Shown: positions 55,654 to 64,000, counted from the first letter of the stretch. The stretch is DNA of 64,000 nucleotides from MED-G105 sp039025235 (GCA_039025235.1 JBCCOS010000008.1:168947-232946), one strand, 5' to 3'. Made by a program: numbers and translations. Notes: a model not told the origin generated them from the sequence alone.

Positions 55654-56178
55654 ATGATGCGCGATCAAAGATTATTCCTGCTATTTCTTGGAGTGGTATT
55701 TTCGGCAGGCGCTTGCACAAAATCTAGCCATGACGAGGGAATGCAAAAAAAACCTTCCGATGCTACGGAGATCGCGTGCGACATAAAAGAAGGAGGCAGC
55801 ATAAAAGTAGCGAACGCATGGGTTCGTGCAACATCTTCGCCAAATGGTGTTAGCGCAGCGTTTTTTGATGTGTGCAACCAAGGCTCAACAGCGGCGGCCA
55901 TTCAATCCATAACATCTACTGCAGCCGCCGTTGCAGAATTGCATACGACCGTGCGCACGGAAGACGGCGTCGTTCGAATGCAGCCGTTGGAAACCCTTGT
56001 TATAGCGAGCGGCGCAATAGCTGAATTCTCGCCAGGAAATGATCATGTTATGCTCATAGGATTGAAAGAAGCAATCGAAGCCGGTTCAACAGTTCCCGTT
56101 ACGCTCACCTTCGACAATGGGGAAACCGTGACGATCGACGCCATTGCAAAAACGCCTGGCAAGGCTGTTCAGCATTAA
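55654..56178 (+). CDS. Copper chaperone PCu(A)C, lipoprotein-like
   Basis: 174 residues. Signal peptide with lipobox-like SAGAC (Cys21). The copper(I) site HX11MX21HXM is complete: His97, Met109, His131, Met133 (HVM). A second His near the N-terminus (residue 26) may add to it. PCu(A)C proteins deliver copper to cytochrome oxidase in the periplasm. Start follows the upstream AGGAGG-like TACAGGAGGCG at some distance (about 25 nt), so a slightly earlier start is not excluded. Usual partner SCO/senC is not adjacent. Confidence 0.88.
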   Translation: MMRDQRLFLLFLGVVFSAGACTKSSHDEGMQKKPSDATEIACDIKEGGSIKVANAWVRATSSPNGVSAAFFDVCNQGSTAAAIQSITSTAAAVAELHTTVRTEDGVVRMQPLETLVIASGAIAEFSPGNDHVMLIGLKEAIEAGSTVPVTLTFDNGETVTIDAIAKTPGKAVQH

Positions 56179-56327
56179 AGTAACCTCATCAGTAGACGAT
56201 CTATCTGCATCAGCCGTTGCCTTCCATTCATAATATATGCACACGATTACCATTTTAACTTGCTGAATAGATCCTACTGACTAGTCTATTTTCGAATTCG
56301 TGTAATTAAGCCACTGGAGGACAAGAA

Positions 56328-56924
56328 ATGTCACTGTTGGAGCAGTTTACAGATGTCGTTCTGAAGCAAGCTTTACCCCAGGCAAGCCAAAAAACTGGAG
56401 TCGATCCTGATGCAGCAGGGCAAGTAATGCCTGTTGTGGTGGGAGCGCTTTTGAATGGGTTACAAAAGAATGCATCTCAAGTTAATGGCGCTGAGGCCCT
56501 AGCCTCAGCCTTAGAAAAGCACGATGGTAGTTTGTTGAACAGTCTCAATAAACTTTCAGATGACAAAATTATGTCGGATGGCCAAAAGATCATCACTCAT
56601 ATTCTTGGCGCTAAAAAGGAAGAAACAGAGACAATGCTCGCCAAAACCGCCGGGATCGAACCAAACCAAGTTAGCACGCTCATGGCGATGGCAGCACCAG
56701 CGCTTCTCGCAATGCTCGGCCGGGAAAAGAATGAAAAAGGACTTGATGCCGCTGCACTCGCTGGCCTCGTCACCGAAGAAACAACACGTGTCAAACAGGA
56801 CGCTCCAGCTGCCATGAGTGGTATCTTGGGACTTCTGGATAAAGATGGTGACGGCAGCGTGACGGATGAAATTTTAGAAGCGGCCGGAAAACGGCTTTTT
56901 GGCAGTATATTTCGCAAGCGATAG
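56328..56924 (+). CDS. DUF937 domain protein with an EF-hand-like tail
   Basis: 198 residues; ribosome-binding site GGAGGACAAG precedes the ATG. The body is helical with DUF937 features (GQVMPVVVGALLNGLQKNAS, MAMAAPALLAMLGREKNEKG). The C-terminal DKDGDGSVTDEIL matches an EF-hand calcium loop or dockerin-like motif. No signal peptide. DUF937 proteins are of unknown function; same strand as the copper chaperone, 150 bp downstream. Confidence 0.85.
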   Translation: MSLLEQFTDVVLKQALPQASQKTGVDPDAAGQVMPVVVGALLNGLQKNASQVNGAEALASALEKHDGSLLNSLNKLSDDKIMSDGQKIITHILGAKKEETETMLAKTAGIEPNQVSTLMAMAAPALLAMLGREKNEKGLDAAALAGLVTEETTRVKQDAPAAMSGILGLLDKDGDGSVTDEILEAAGKRLFGSIFRKR

Positions 56925-57178
56925 CATTGCCTCAAAAAAGCCTGCGCAAGTTTATTCAAGACCCACTAACAAACTTCCATAGCAACTAAAGCAATTTCCG
57001 TTTGGTTCAAATCGTTGAACCAGCGCATTGCTTGCCGTGTGGACCAAAAGCCGCTTGAGCTTGAAATGCTCGAGATTTTGGCTGTTGCTAAGCCCGGCAG
57101 CAAATTGGGAACGAAAGCAATCAAGTTATTTTAACGAATATATGATCAGCCTAACGATCATTTAGATATCAAGTGAAT

Positions 57179-58048
57179 TCAGTGCTCATCAATTGATTGA
57201 TCCATCGTTTGAGACGGCGCTTGTGCGCATTTTCCAACCGGTTTCGCAGGAATGCCGGCAACGGTGCATCCGGGTAAAACTTCGTGTAATACGACGCTGC
57301 CGGCAGCGACCTTTGCCCCCTCCCCGATTTCGATATTACCAAGGACAATTGCGCCTACACTGATTAAAGCACCCTTCCTAATTTTGGGGTGCCGATCTCC
57401 TTGTTCCTTGCCAGTGCCACCTAACGTTACGCCTTGAAAAATTGATACGTCGTCCTCAATAACAGCTGTCTCGCCGATGACGACGCCCGTTGCGTGGTCA
57501 ATATGAACCCCTTTTCCGATAACCGTTGCCGGATTTATATCGACCTGGAACAACTCAGACATTCGGCTTTGAACATAGTAAGCTAGTGGTTTGCGATCCC
57601 GTCGCCACAACCAGTTCGCAACGCGATGCCCCTGGAGGGCAAGAAACCCTTTAAAATAAAGAAATGGTTGAACATATTCTTTACACGCAGGATCACGCTC
57701 GTAAACGGCCATGATATCATAAAGCGCGGCTTCGACTAAACCAGGTTCATCGACATAGGCTTCAGAACAGATTTCCCGCCAAGACATAGCGTGCATTTCA
57801 CCGTCCGATAACTTCTGTGCAATGCGATAAGAAAGGGCGGCCGTAAAGGTTTCATGGTTGAGAATAAGGGCGTGCAGGAAACTTGCGAGGCTGGGTTCCC
57901 GTGCAGCTGCCGTTGCTGCCTCCACTCGCATACGAGGCCACGCTTGCGATGGCTCAGTTAATGGCCCACCGCCAATTTTGTGGGCGCCATCACGGCCCGC
58001 CTGGGCAGACAATGGAAGAACTTTTTGCTCTTTTTGCGTAGCATCCAT
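57179..58048 (-). CDS. cysE: Serine O-acetyltransferase
   Basis: 289 residues. An N-terminal helical domain (SLASFLHALILNHETFTAAL, near residue 55) is followed by left-handed beta-helix hexapeptide repeats with the active-site histidines in GKGVHIDHATGVVIGETAVI and GGTGKEQGDRHPKIRKG. It makes O-acetylserine for cysteine synthesis. DUF3126 lies on the same strand downstream, but two plus-strand genes separate them. The C-terminus, often the feedback-inhibition site, is present and rather long. Confidence 0.96.
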   Translation of the reverse strand: MDATQKEQKVLPLSAQAGRDGAHKIGGGPLTEPSQAWPRMRVEAATAAAREPSLASFLHALILNHETFTAALSYRIAQKLSDGEMHAMSWREICSEAYVDEPGLVEAALYDIMAVYERDPACKEYVQPFLYFKGFLALQGHRVANWLWRRDRKPLAYYVQSRMSELFQVDINPATVIGKGVHIDHATGVVIGETAVIEDDVSIFQGVTLGGTGKEQGDRHPKIRKGALISVGAIVLGNIEIGEGAKVAAGSVVLHEVLPGCTVAGIPAKPVGKCAQAPSQTMDQSIDEH

Positions 58049-58161
58049 GAAACAAACTCTTGTTTTTTGCGCTTTATCGAGTGCGCTCTAGCCGCAGTAT
58101 CTTATATGCAGTGCATAATATATTTATCTAAGACAAAGGCACCTTAAGACAAGATATGCGC

Positions 58162-58764
58162 TCATCCGTTATCATGGCATTGAAGTAAAGCCGCCAGATC
58201 TTGCGGTAACGCACCATCTTCAAGAAGTGCAGCGGTCTTAAGAACCATTATTATTGTGATAGAATCCTGAATATCACCGCTAACGACACGCTGATAGAGT
58301 GTATTGAAATCAACCTTATCAAGTTCAAGGTCTTCACTTGGGTCAGGAGATTGCAAGCCGGGTGTTAAATCCCAAGCAAGAAAGCAAATAGCCTGTTCAT
58401 CGGTGACTGAATTCGACAAATCAAATTTGGCGAGCAGTTTCCATTTCTCTGCAGTAAAACCCGTTTCTTCTTTTAATTCACGTTTTGCCGAAGCAAGTGG
58501 CGAAATACCGCGAGAGCCTCCACCTTCGGGTAACTCCCACCTGTAAGCATCCAGCGGGAAACGGTGCTGGCCAACGATTGGTATTCGCCCATCGCAATCA
58601 ATTGCCAAGACGCCGATCGCATAATTCTTAAAGTGAACAACTCCATAGTTGCCTGGATCACCATTCGGCAACGTTACCGCAAGATCATTGATCCTAATCC
58701 AAGGATTTTCGAAAACAACGGTATCATCCATAACCTTCCAAGGGCCAACTTTGCGAATCACCAT
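58162..58764 (-). CDS. Nudix hydrolase
   Basis: 200 residues. The Nudix box GGGSRGISPLASAKRELKEE plus TGF has the catalytic REL-EE core intact, while the first glutamate (the G-x5-E position) is Ile. The N-terminal strand VFENPWIRINDLAVTLPNGD is typical of ADP-ribose pyrophosphatase-like members. It hydrolyses a nucleoside diphosphate linked to another moiety. A 75-codon frame ends at 58758 and overlaps the start of this gene; see findings. Confidence 0.86.
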   Translation of the reverse strand: MVIRKVGPWKVMDDTVVFENPWIRINDLAVTLPNGDPGNYGVVHFKNYAIGVLAIDCDGRIPIVGQHRFPLDAYRWELPEGGGSRGISPLASAKRELKEETGFTAEKWKLLAKFDLSNSVTDEQAICFLAWDLTPGLQSPDPSEDLELDKVDFNTLYQRVVSGDIQDSITIIMVLKTAALLEDGALPQDLAALLQCHDNG

Positions 58765-58868
58765 CTGCTAAGAATATCCACGATGCGGCCAAAACAAATA
58801 CGCATATCCGACAATAAGAAACCAGCATCTAAACCACTTGATTTCAAGAGACTGGATTTAACGATCCC

Positions 58869-58913
58869 GGATTGTGAGATACTGGATTGTGAGATTCTGG
58901 ATTGTGAGGTTCT
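58869..58913. repeat. Three tandem 15-bp repeats upstream of the Nudix gene
   Basis: Units GGATTGTGAGATACT, GGATTGTGAGATTCT and GGATTGTGAGGTTCT in a row, the last followed by GG. In frame they encode repeated short peptides on either strand. Near them (58937-58963) is a 9-bp hairpin (CCGTCTGTC/GACAGGCGG). Confidence 0.75.
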
Positions 58914-59054
58914 GGCATTCAAAACATGGGCCGTAAAGCCGTCTGTCTCGCTGACAGGCGGTAACTGATAATTCGGCACTTGCATTCTACCTTATCCATT
59001 TCAAACGAGATAAAAGACATATACTCGGAAAACATCGCCCACTAAAAAATCTGC

Positions 59055-59159
59055 TACAGCGCTTCGCCGATAAGTGTAATCGGTTATCGGCAAAAGAAGC
59101 GCGACAAATCAAAGACCTAGAGCCGCGTTACGATTCCATCGGAATGCGAAAAGCTCTAG
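59055..59159. repeat. Two-hairpin intergenic repeat, family A, copy 4
   Basis: GCGCTTCGCCGATAAGTGTA then GGTTATCGGCAAAAGAAGCG (hairpin 1), followed by GACCTAGAGCCGCG and TTACGATTCCATCGGAATGC (hairpin 2) with AAAGCTCTAGT at the end. Same orientation as copy 2052-2190 and without that copy's insert. It lies upstream of tRNA-Phe. Confidence 0.85.
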
Positions 59160-59421
59160 TGACGGTGAAGGGGTCCTTTAGTCGAAATTACCAGAAAAAA
59201 TATATCGGTTTCCAAGAAGACGCCAAGGTCTCGATATGATGGCAAATATGAAGCGATGCACCTTAAAAGCCAAACATCGCGAAGGCCTTCGTGGCCCTGC
59301 TCGTTATGTTTTCATATATTTGCTGGTAGATCATGCGACACTGGCGATAGACAAGCGCCGACCCTTTGCCTATACACAGCGCTTGCGGGTAAACGGCTCA
59401 GACACGATGTTATCACCCCAT

Positions 59422-59497
<76 letters not shown>

Positions 59498-59583
59498 TTT
59501 TATGTATTTCACGATAGAGCGCTTAGCGATTAATGATTGTTTGGCATAACGGCATAGAAGTTAAGCGTCGTGAGGGTTAAAGA

Positions 59584-59751
59584 TTGCTCGTTAGCGAGGA
59601 GCGCGTCGCCACAGGTCTCTTTGGGGAGGGTTGCCGTGTCAATGCAGTCAAAGAGGCTTCTGAGAGAACCAAATCCGTTCGCCGTATTGTCCGGCTTCCA
59701 CCTTCCTTGCAAGCATTTTTATCCGGCGGTTTAGCCATTGAAGTCGATTGA
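59584..59751 (+). CDS. Possible 55-residue gene after tRNA-Phe
   Basis: TTG start at 59584 with TGAGGG seven nucleotides upstream. Product: LLVSEERVATGLFGEGCRVN and then KEASERTKSVRRIVRLPPSL, ending AIEVD. It reads as a plausible basic, helical peptide, perhaps a fragment of a DNA-binding or recombinase-like protein, since tRNA 3' ends are common integration sites. No family recognised. Tentative. Confidence 0.3.
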   Translation: MLVSEERVATGLFGEGCRVNAVKEASERTKSVRRIVRLPPSLQAFLSGGLAIEVD

Positions 59752-59886
59752 ACATAATGAGTATGATCGTTTCGTTGGAGTCACAAGAAAGCCGATAATA
59801 TTTTCAGCGACTGATTCGCCTACCGCCTACGCGTCAACTGCTATGCGGCATCGTTTGACTCATCGAAAAGCGAATTTTCTCAAGCC

Positions 59887-62055
59887 TTACTTCAAAACTG
59901 GTAATTCAATTAACGAAGGCTCTATTCCGCCAACGGACAAGGTCTGTGTAGGTGGAGGAATGACCGGAACTAGCATCGTCCCGTCTGAGTCAGCACCGGC
60001 GACCGTTATTCTCAATCGATGTCCTTTTTCAAACCGATTTGCAATTGGTTTAAGTGGGAAATCGACAGACGCAATACCAGCATTGAGGGGCGGCGTTACG
60101 TCGACAACCTCAGTTGTAGCGACCGACCATGGCAGGCCCAAATAATCGTAAGACGGACGACCAAGGACACGATACGATCCTCGCATCATACCATCTGTCA
60201 AGTAATGCACGGTTCCGTCAGCGTCAACTTCTTGAAGATAGACCATGAAATCGCCATCCCGTGCTGTTGAAGTGGCTTTCAGACGCACAATAGGGTGCCC
60301 CGCGATCGTCAGTTCCTCTTCAAGAGGCGGTGTTGTATAAGTCAATGCCGTTTTTCCGTGTTCGACTAAGTCCACGGCGTTAAAGATATCGTTGATTGCA
60401 TCATAGTATCGATCTTGTGTCCCCATAGTTGTCGTATAGTCTACTTTAAAGCTGTGTGTTGTTTTCTTCTCGGGCGCGGTAGGGTAAAGCAAACCGTCAT
60501 TCACGGACGCTATTGATTTGGAAGGCCCATCAGCAAAGTAATACGACTGATACTCCGAACCAGATGGTGGCCACTGAACGTCTTGTCGCCATTCCCACTC
60601 GGTTGGCGAATGCGTAACTGCATAATGAACCTCCGGCTCATCAAGAATACCATTGTCGATGCCTTTCAAAAAATAATCGAACCAACGCAACCATTCGATG
60701 GTTATTATAGCTGTTTGAAAATCTTCACGCGGATCGTCAATCTCCCCAGGCGAATGACTCCAAGGCCCCATTGTGAGTTTTTTCGGTGTATTAAGGTTGA
60801 CGTACCAAAGGGGTGTTGCATCCGCATAGGCATCTCGCCAACCTCCCCAATTATATACCGGCACCCCTGACGCTTTTATTTCAGGCAAAACTCTCGGCAA
60901 GTTCTCGGAATCATTTGCAAAAAGATCACGGTCGGCACGCGTTGCTTCAGTTAATCCCTCAACGAGCTCAGGATGATCTGCCAACGCGTTCGCCAATAGG
61001 TTCGTCGGTCCGTATACCAACCTCACGAAATCGATATCACTTTTAATATTTAAGACTTTTTTAATGTTGTCGACGATCTTTCGTGTTTGTGGGCTTAACT
61101 CCTTGAGGACTACTTTAAGCAGGTCATCTTCATTCGTTGCAGCAAGTCGTTGCGCAATTGCAGCCTCTAAAAGCTGCCCATTAGTATCTTCATCAACGCG
61201 TGCAACTCTGCCTGTCTTACCTGTCCGTTCGAGTTCCGCTCTTACGTCATCTTCGAGCGTTCCGTCATTGCTTTTGTTGACCACGACCCAGTCGGTAATA
61301 ATTCCTTTCCGGTAGGTACCGACGCCCCCTAGCCATGCCTGATACGGATCTAAATGAGCAACGCTTGGAAAGATTGCCTTAAGCCCGGGAGGCGGTGCAT
61401 TTCTGAGTATTGAAAATTGCGTTTGACCGCGATAAGAGCCGCCGATCATTCCAACTTTTCCAGTACTAAAATTCTGTGTACTCAACCACTCTATTAGGTC
61501 GTACCCATCATTGGCCTCAGGAACAGACAAGTCTTCCAAATAAACCCCGGTTGAGGCGCCTGTTCCCCGAGAATCCGCCCGAACGATAATATAACCATGA
61601 CGCATAAGATGGGCGTAACCATATGTTTTACTATCGGCAGACCAATGCAGAGCGCCACTATTTTTTCCCGGTGGAAGAATCCCAAACAGTCCCTCAATCG
61701 AACCGTCCAGTCGCTCTTTCGCTCTCCAATATCGCGAGTACATTAACAGAATGGGCATCGGCGTTTCCACGGCAACACCATTCCTCGACGGCCGATAAAT
61801 ATCGACCGCTAGTTTTTCGCCATCACGCATTGGAACGTAAACAGAAGATCGTACATATTCATCGTATATCGGCGCCGTATACCCTTCATAGCGACCCAAT
61901 TCCGAGACCCTACCAGTTTTCCCTTGCTGAACCGCGTCTGCGTTTGCCTCGGCGGTCGCTGCCGAAGATAATTGATGAGTTTCAAGACGGTCTGAACATC
62001 CTGAAGATCCCAAAGCCAGTGCAAGTATTATTGATAAAGTCTTTGTAAACATCAT
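59887..62055 (-). CDS. CocE/NonD-family hydrolase, lipoprotein (second)
   Basis: 722 residues. Lipobox SSGC (Cys20), Ala-rich linker, then a hydrolase domain with the nucleophile in GMIGGSYRG (Ser207) and DSRGTGAS. A C-terminal jelly-roll domain follows from about residue 510. Same overall design and gene end (jelly-roll, GxxEPSLIELP) as the protein at 24395-26578, so the two are paralogues, well diverged. Expected to be a periplasmic or surface esterase/peptidase. Confidence 0.88.
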   Translation of the reverse strand: MMFTKTLSIILALALGSSGCSDRLETHQLSSAATAEANADAVQQGKTGRVSELGRYEGYTAPIYDEYVRSSVYVPMRDGEKLAVDIYRPSRNGVAVETPMPILLMYSRYWRAKERLDGSIEGLFGILPPGKNSGALHWSADSKTYGYAHLMRHGYIIVRADSRGTGASTGVYLEDLSVPEANDGYDLIEWLSTQNFSTGKVGMIGGSYRGQTQFSILRNAPPPGLKAIFPSVAHLDPYQAWLGGVGTYRKGIITDWVVVNKSNDGTLEDDVRAELERTGKTGRVARVDEDTNGQLLEAAIAQRLAATNEDDLLKVVLKELSPQTRKIVDNIKKVLNIKSDIDFVRLVYGPTNLLANALADHPELVEGLTEATRADRDLFANDSENLPRVLPEIKASGVPVYNWGGWRDAYADATPLWYVNLNTPKKLTMGPWSHSPGEIDDPREDFQTAIITIEWLRWFDYFLKGIDNGILDEPEVHYAVTHSPTEWEWRQDVQWPPSGSEYQSYYFADGPSKSIASVNDGLLYPTAPEKKTTHSFKVDYTTTMGTQDRYYDAINDIFNAVDLVEHGKTALTYTTPPLEEELTIAGHPIVRLKATSTARDGDFMVYLQEVDADGTVHYLTDGMMRGSYRVLGRPSYDYLGLPWSVATTEVVDVTPPLNAGIASVDFPLKPIANRFEKGHRLRITVAGADSDGTMLVPVIPPPTQTLSVGGIEPSLIELPVLK

Positions 62056-62656
62056 AATATGTCTCTAGGTTAGCATCAGCAGTTGCAGCGTTCGATGAAC
62101 GTTAAGGGCCTTTCGAGAGCGACCTTCATGCAATTCGTCCACTATTTGTCGGAGAAGATGAGTAATTAATTGATTTTGTAATTCGCAGTGGCACCGCTTA
62201 AATATCAAAAACTTTACAATGCAAGCATCAGCAATCGTAAAGTGGCACTTCGATTCATCCTGAACGCTTAAATTTAATTAATCAGATTGATCGATCTATC
62301 GTACAAAGACGACGGTGTTTAAATTGATCGGCTTGCCGAAAAAGCTTTAAAATCTGGATGACGCTATTTATCTCTGTTTTTACGTGTTTAATTCTTGCAC
62401 TTCCACAAAACAGTACCGCGATCGATCTAGTTTTCAAATCGCACTTCACGAAGCTCTGTTATTGACGACCTAACTTTGAACTGCGCTATAATAGCGTTTC
62501 TGGAGTTGCCTATCATTACCCCATTCAACCATTCCAGCTTGCATATCAAGACGGCTCGCCTTTCCCGTGTGTCACCTCCGAGGGTTACCTCCCACCCACA
62601 CGAAGCAATTTTTAGTCTCAACTCAAATCGTACGCTTCAATCAATCGTCCAAAGCT
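62056..62656. other. Gene-free 600-bp stretch
   Basis: AT-rich spacer between the M24-like gene and the CocE/NonD gene, both on the minus strand. Open frames at 62427-62621 (minus) and 62476-62667 (plus) lack ribosome-binding sites and ATG starts or motifs, so neither is called. Presumably it holds the promoter of the CocE/NonD gene. Confidence 0.4.
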
Positions 62657-63853
62657 CTACGCTTTAATAATGAGCTGATTTGGTGCAGAAGTAATTTGCT
62701 CAGGCGCCCCTGTCTCCATTACCCTGAGCGTTGAGCTCATTGATAAGCTCCAGTCACCATTCTCCATACGCATAATTGGGATCATATGAACGATATGATT
62801 TGGTGCGAAAACCATGTCGTCGCCTGGCGCTAACCAAGCTGCTTTAGCGTCATCCCCCCAATCATTAAACGAATATCCAACGCCTGGTCTCGCTTCATAA
62901 CCATGGCGACTAATTGCTGTATGGAACATTTCACCAACTTGACCATAGGTTATCCCCGGACGAATGCGTTCCGAAGCCTCGTGCATAGCATCAATAACAA
63001 CGGCCATCATATTTGCCACAAAGTCTGAAGGTTTGCCAACGGAAACTGAACGCGTTACGGCCGCTTTATAACCGAGACGGTTGGCAAACAGTTCAAGGCT
63101 TGCCAGCTCCCCCTGACGATATGGCTCATCCGTCCAAAGCGACCGCAAGGCTGGTTGTCTGTCGCCGACAGTGAATTCAATCTCTGGGATACGTCCACCA
63201 AATTCAGGGGTTCCCGAAATAAGTGCTTGATAAGCGGCAGCTGCCGTATCGCATTGGCGAGCACCTTCTGCGATCGATGCAATGGCAACGTCCATTGCTC
63301 GCTCGACCATTACACCCGCCTGACGTATATATTCAACTTCTTTAAGTGACTTTACGATACGCATGCGCCGACCAAGACCGTCGGCCTGGACGAGTGTCGC
63401 ATCTGGAAGAAGGTTCTGTATACGTTGCAAGAAATTTGCTGGTAGATTTGATGTTTCAACCTCGAGCCCAATGCGACGTTTTTCCCACCCGCGTTCAGCG
63501 AGAACGTTTGCAAGAAATGATTCAACAGTGTCATCCGAATTCGTCTCCCAAATTTCAGAGCCGGAATGACAGCTCTCCGGGTATCCAATGAATCGGTCAC
63601 GCCCCATAAATGATGTTAACAGCGCGGCGGGCATGTCTGTGCTCTCGCGTCCAAGCCATAGAGGTTCGTCGTCCTCCGGCACAACAATGATGAAGCCCAA
63701 AAACGGATAGGTTTGATTGGCGTACCCTGACAGATAATCCATATTTTCCGGCTGGGATACGATCAGTAAATCAAGATCCGCTGCCGCCATATATCCCTTA
63801 GTCTTTGAAAGGCGCTCAACATATTCCGCGCGATCAAAAGCAGTTTTTGGCAT
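62657..63853 (-). CDS. M24-family protein, creatinase/ectoine hydrolase (DoeA)-like
   Basis: 398 residues with an N-terminal creatinase-type domain (FDRAEYVERLSKTKGYMAAA, ENMDYLSGY) and a C-terminal pita-bread domain. None of the five M24 metal ligands is in place: the DxGA...SDxTR region reads LELFANRLGYKAAVTRS, the GHG motif reads GVGYSFNDWG, and the two Glu positions are changed. That fits metal-independent relatives such as creatinase and DoeA rather than aminopeptidases. The ATG at 63853 has GGAG; this ribosome-binding site overlaps the stop of an upstream transposase-like tail. Confidence 0.8.
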   Translation of the reverse strand: MPKTAFDRAEYVERLSKTKGYMAAADLDLLIVSQPENMDYLSGYANQTYPFLGFIIVVPEDDEPLWLGRESTDMPAALLTSFMGRDRFIGYPESCHSGSEIWETNSDDTVESFLANVLAERGWEKRRIGLEVETSNLPANFLQRIQNLLPDATLVQADGLGRRMRIVKSLKEVEYIRQAGVMVERAMDVAIASIAEGARQCDTAAAAYQALISGTPEFGGRIPEIEFTVGDRQPALRSLWTDEPYRQGELASLELFANRLGYKAAVTRSVSVGKPSDFVANMMAVVIDAMHEASERIRPGITYGQVGEMFHTAISRHGYEARPGVGYSFNDWGDDAKAAWLAPGDDMVFAPNHIVHMIPIMRMENGDWSLSMSSTLRVMETGAPEQITSAPNQLIIKA

Positions 63854-63862
63854 TTGTATCTC

Positions 63863-64000
63863 CTATGATGATTGTCCAGCTGGAATGTTGTTTCCGCTTG
63901 CTATTTTAAATTTTGTGAAGTCTTCGAAGACCCAATTGTTTTTGAGGGTGTCGAAGATAATCTTGAGGAGCTTTCTGGCGGTCGCAATGATCGCTTTTCC
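63863..64000 (-). mobile_element. Transposase C-terminal fragment (IS110-like), cut by the window edge
   Basis: Minus-strand frame open to the right edge, ending at TAG 63863. The 45 residues visible (GKAIIATARKLLKIIFDTLK, then NNWVFEDF) match the tail of IS110/IS116/IS902-type transposases, where a K-x-x-x-x-A-RKLL-x-I helix is common. The M24-like gene starts 10 nt beyond its stop. The full element, its other end and its intactness cannot be seen here. Confidence 0.55.

Noticed and set aside
58564..58968. 134-codon plus-strand frame
   Set aside because: Antisense to the Nudix gene and its leader; the repeated DCEIL peptides simply reflect the 15-bp DNA repeats.
62427..62667. Riboswitch-like GC-rich segment and two short frames between the M24-like and CocE/NonD genes
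   Set aside because: No match to glycine, SAM, SAH or other riboswitch cores that I could recognise; frames lack start signals.

Overview
The window looks like a chromosomal segment of an alphaproteobacterium, probably aquatic and near the Caulobacterales/Parvularculales. That placement is inferred from gene content and order: yqeY/carA/carB beside dnaG-rpoD; an rlpA-dacA-tmk-holB-tatD-MBL run; lipA followed by a RatA/COQ10-type gene; DUF3126 near cysE; a DnaG without a classical zinc site; and a REC-REC-degenerate-GGDEF protein resembling Caulobacter PopA/PleD. There is no plasmid, prophage or CRISPR signature. Mobile DNA is limited to a decayed IS110-type transposase start, a transposase-like tail at the right edge, and many short palindromic repeats between genes.

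Layout. 1-10.7 kb: a CehA/McbA-type metallohydrolase cut by the left edge, L-asparaginase, a phytase-like propeller lipoprotein overlapping heme A synthase, a FemAB/GNAT-like protein, ratA, lipA, a small conserved protein and a DUF1080 protein. 10.8-24.2 kb: core information and nucleotide metabolism (rpoD, dnaG, yqeY, carA, a glyoxalase-II-like MBL hydrolase, carB), then an enoyl-CoA hydratase relative and a divergent PanB-like protein. 24.4-31.6 kb: a CocE/NonD lipoprotein, rplM-rpsI, an acyltransferase and a beta-lactamase-fold lipoprotein. 31.8-38.2 kb: the rlpA-to-MBL cluster of cell-wall and replication genes, without metG.

38.2-49.1 kb is accessory: an IS110 remnant, a lipoprotein, a second beta-lactamase-fold lipoprotein, a TonB-dependent receptor, a YbhN/LPG-synthase-TM-like membrane protein, an OmpA-family protein, an unknown membrane protein and a histidine phosphatase. 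49.6-55.4 kb: a TPR-VanY peptidase, the PopA/PleD-like protein with a possible small gene just upstream, an unknown polytopic protein and DUF3126. 55.6-64 kb: a PCu(A)C copper chaperone, DUF937, cysE, a Nudix hydrolase, tRNA-Phe(GAA), a second CocE/NonD lipoprotein, a creatinase/DoeA-like M24 protein and the transposase tail.

Taken together, many envelope-anchored hydrolases (two CocE/NonD, two serine beta-lactamase-fold proteins, phytase-like, DUF1080) and a TonB receptor suggest scavenging of peptides and esters, interleaved with housekeeping operons. The most striking non-genic signal is a dispersed family of roughly 100-140 bp two-hairpin elements, at least nine copies in both orientations, always between genes. 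Several small ORFs with good ribosome-binding sites (a 41-residue membrane protein, a 54-residue ORF ending 3 nt before the PopA-like gene, a TTG-start ORF after tRNA-Phe) are easily missed. Family assignments come from motif recognition by eye; no database search was run.
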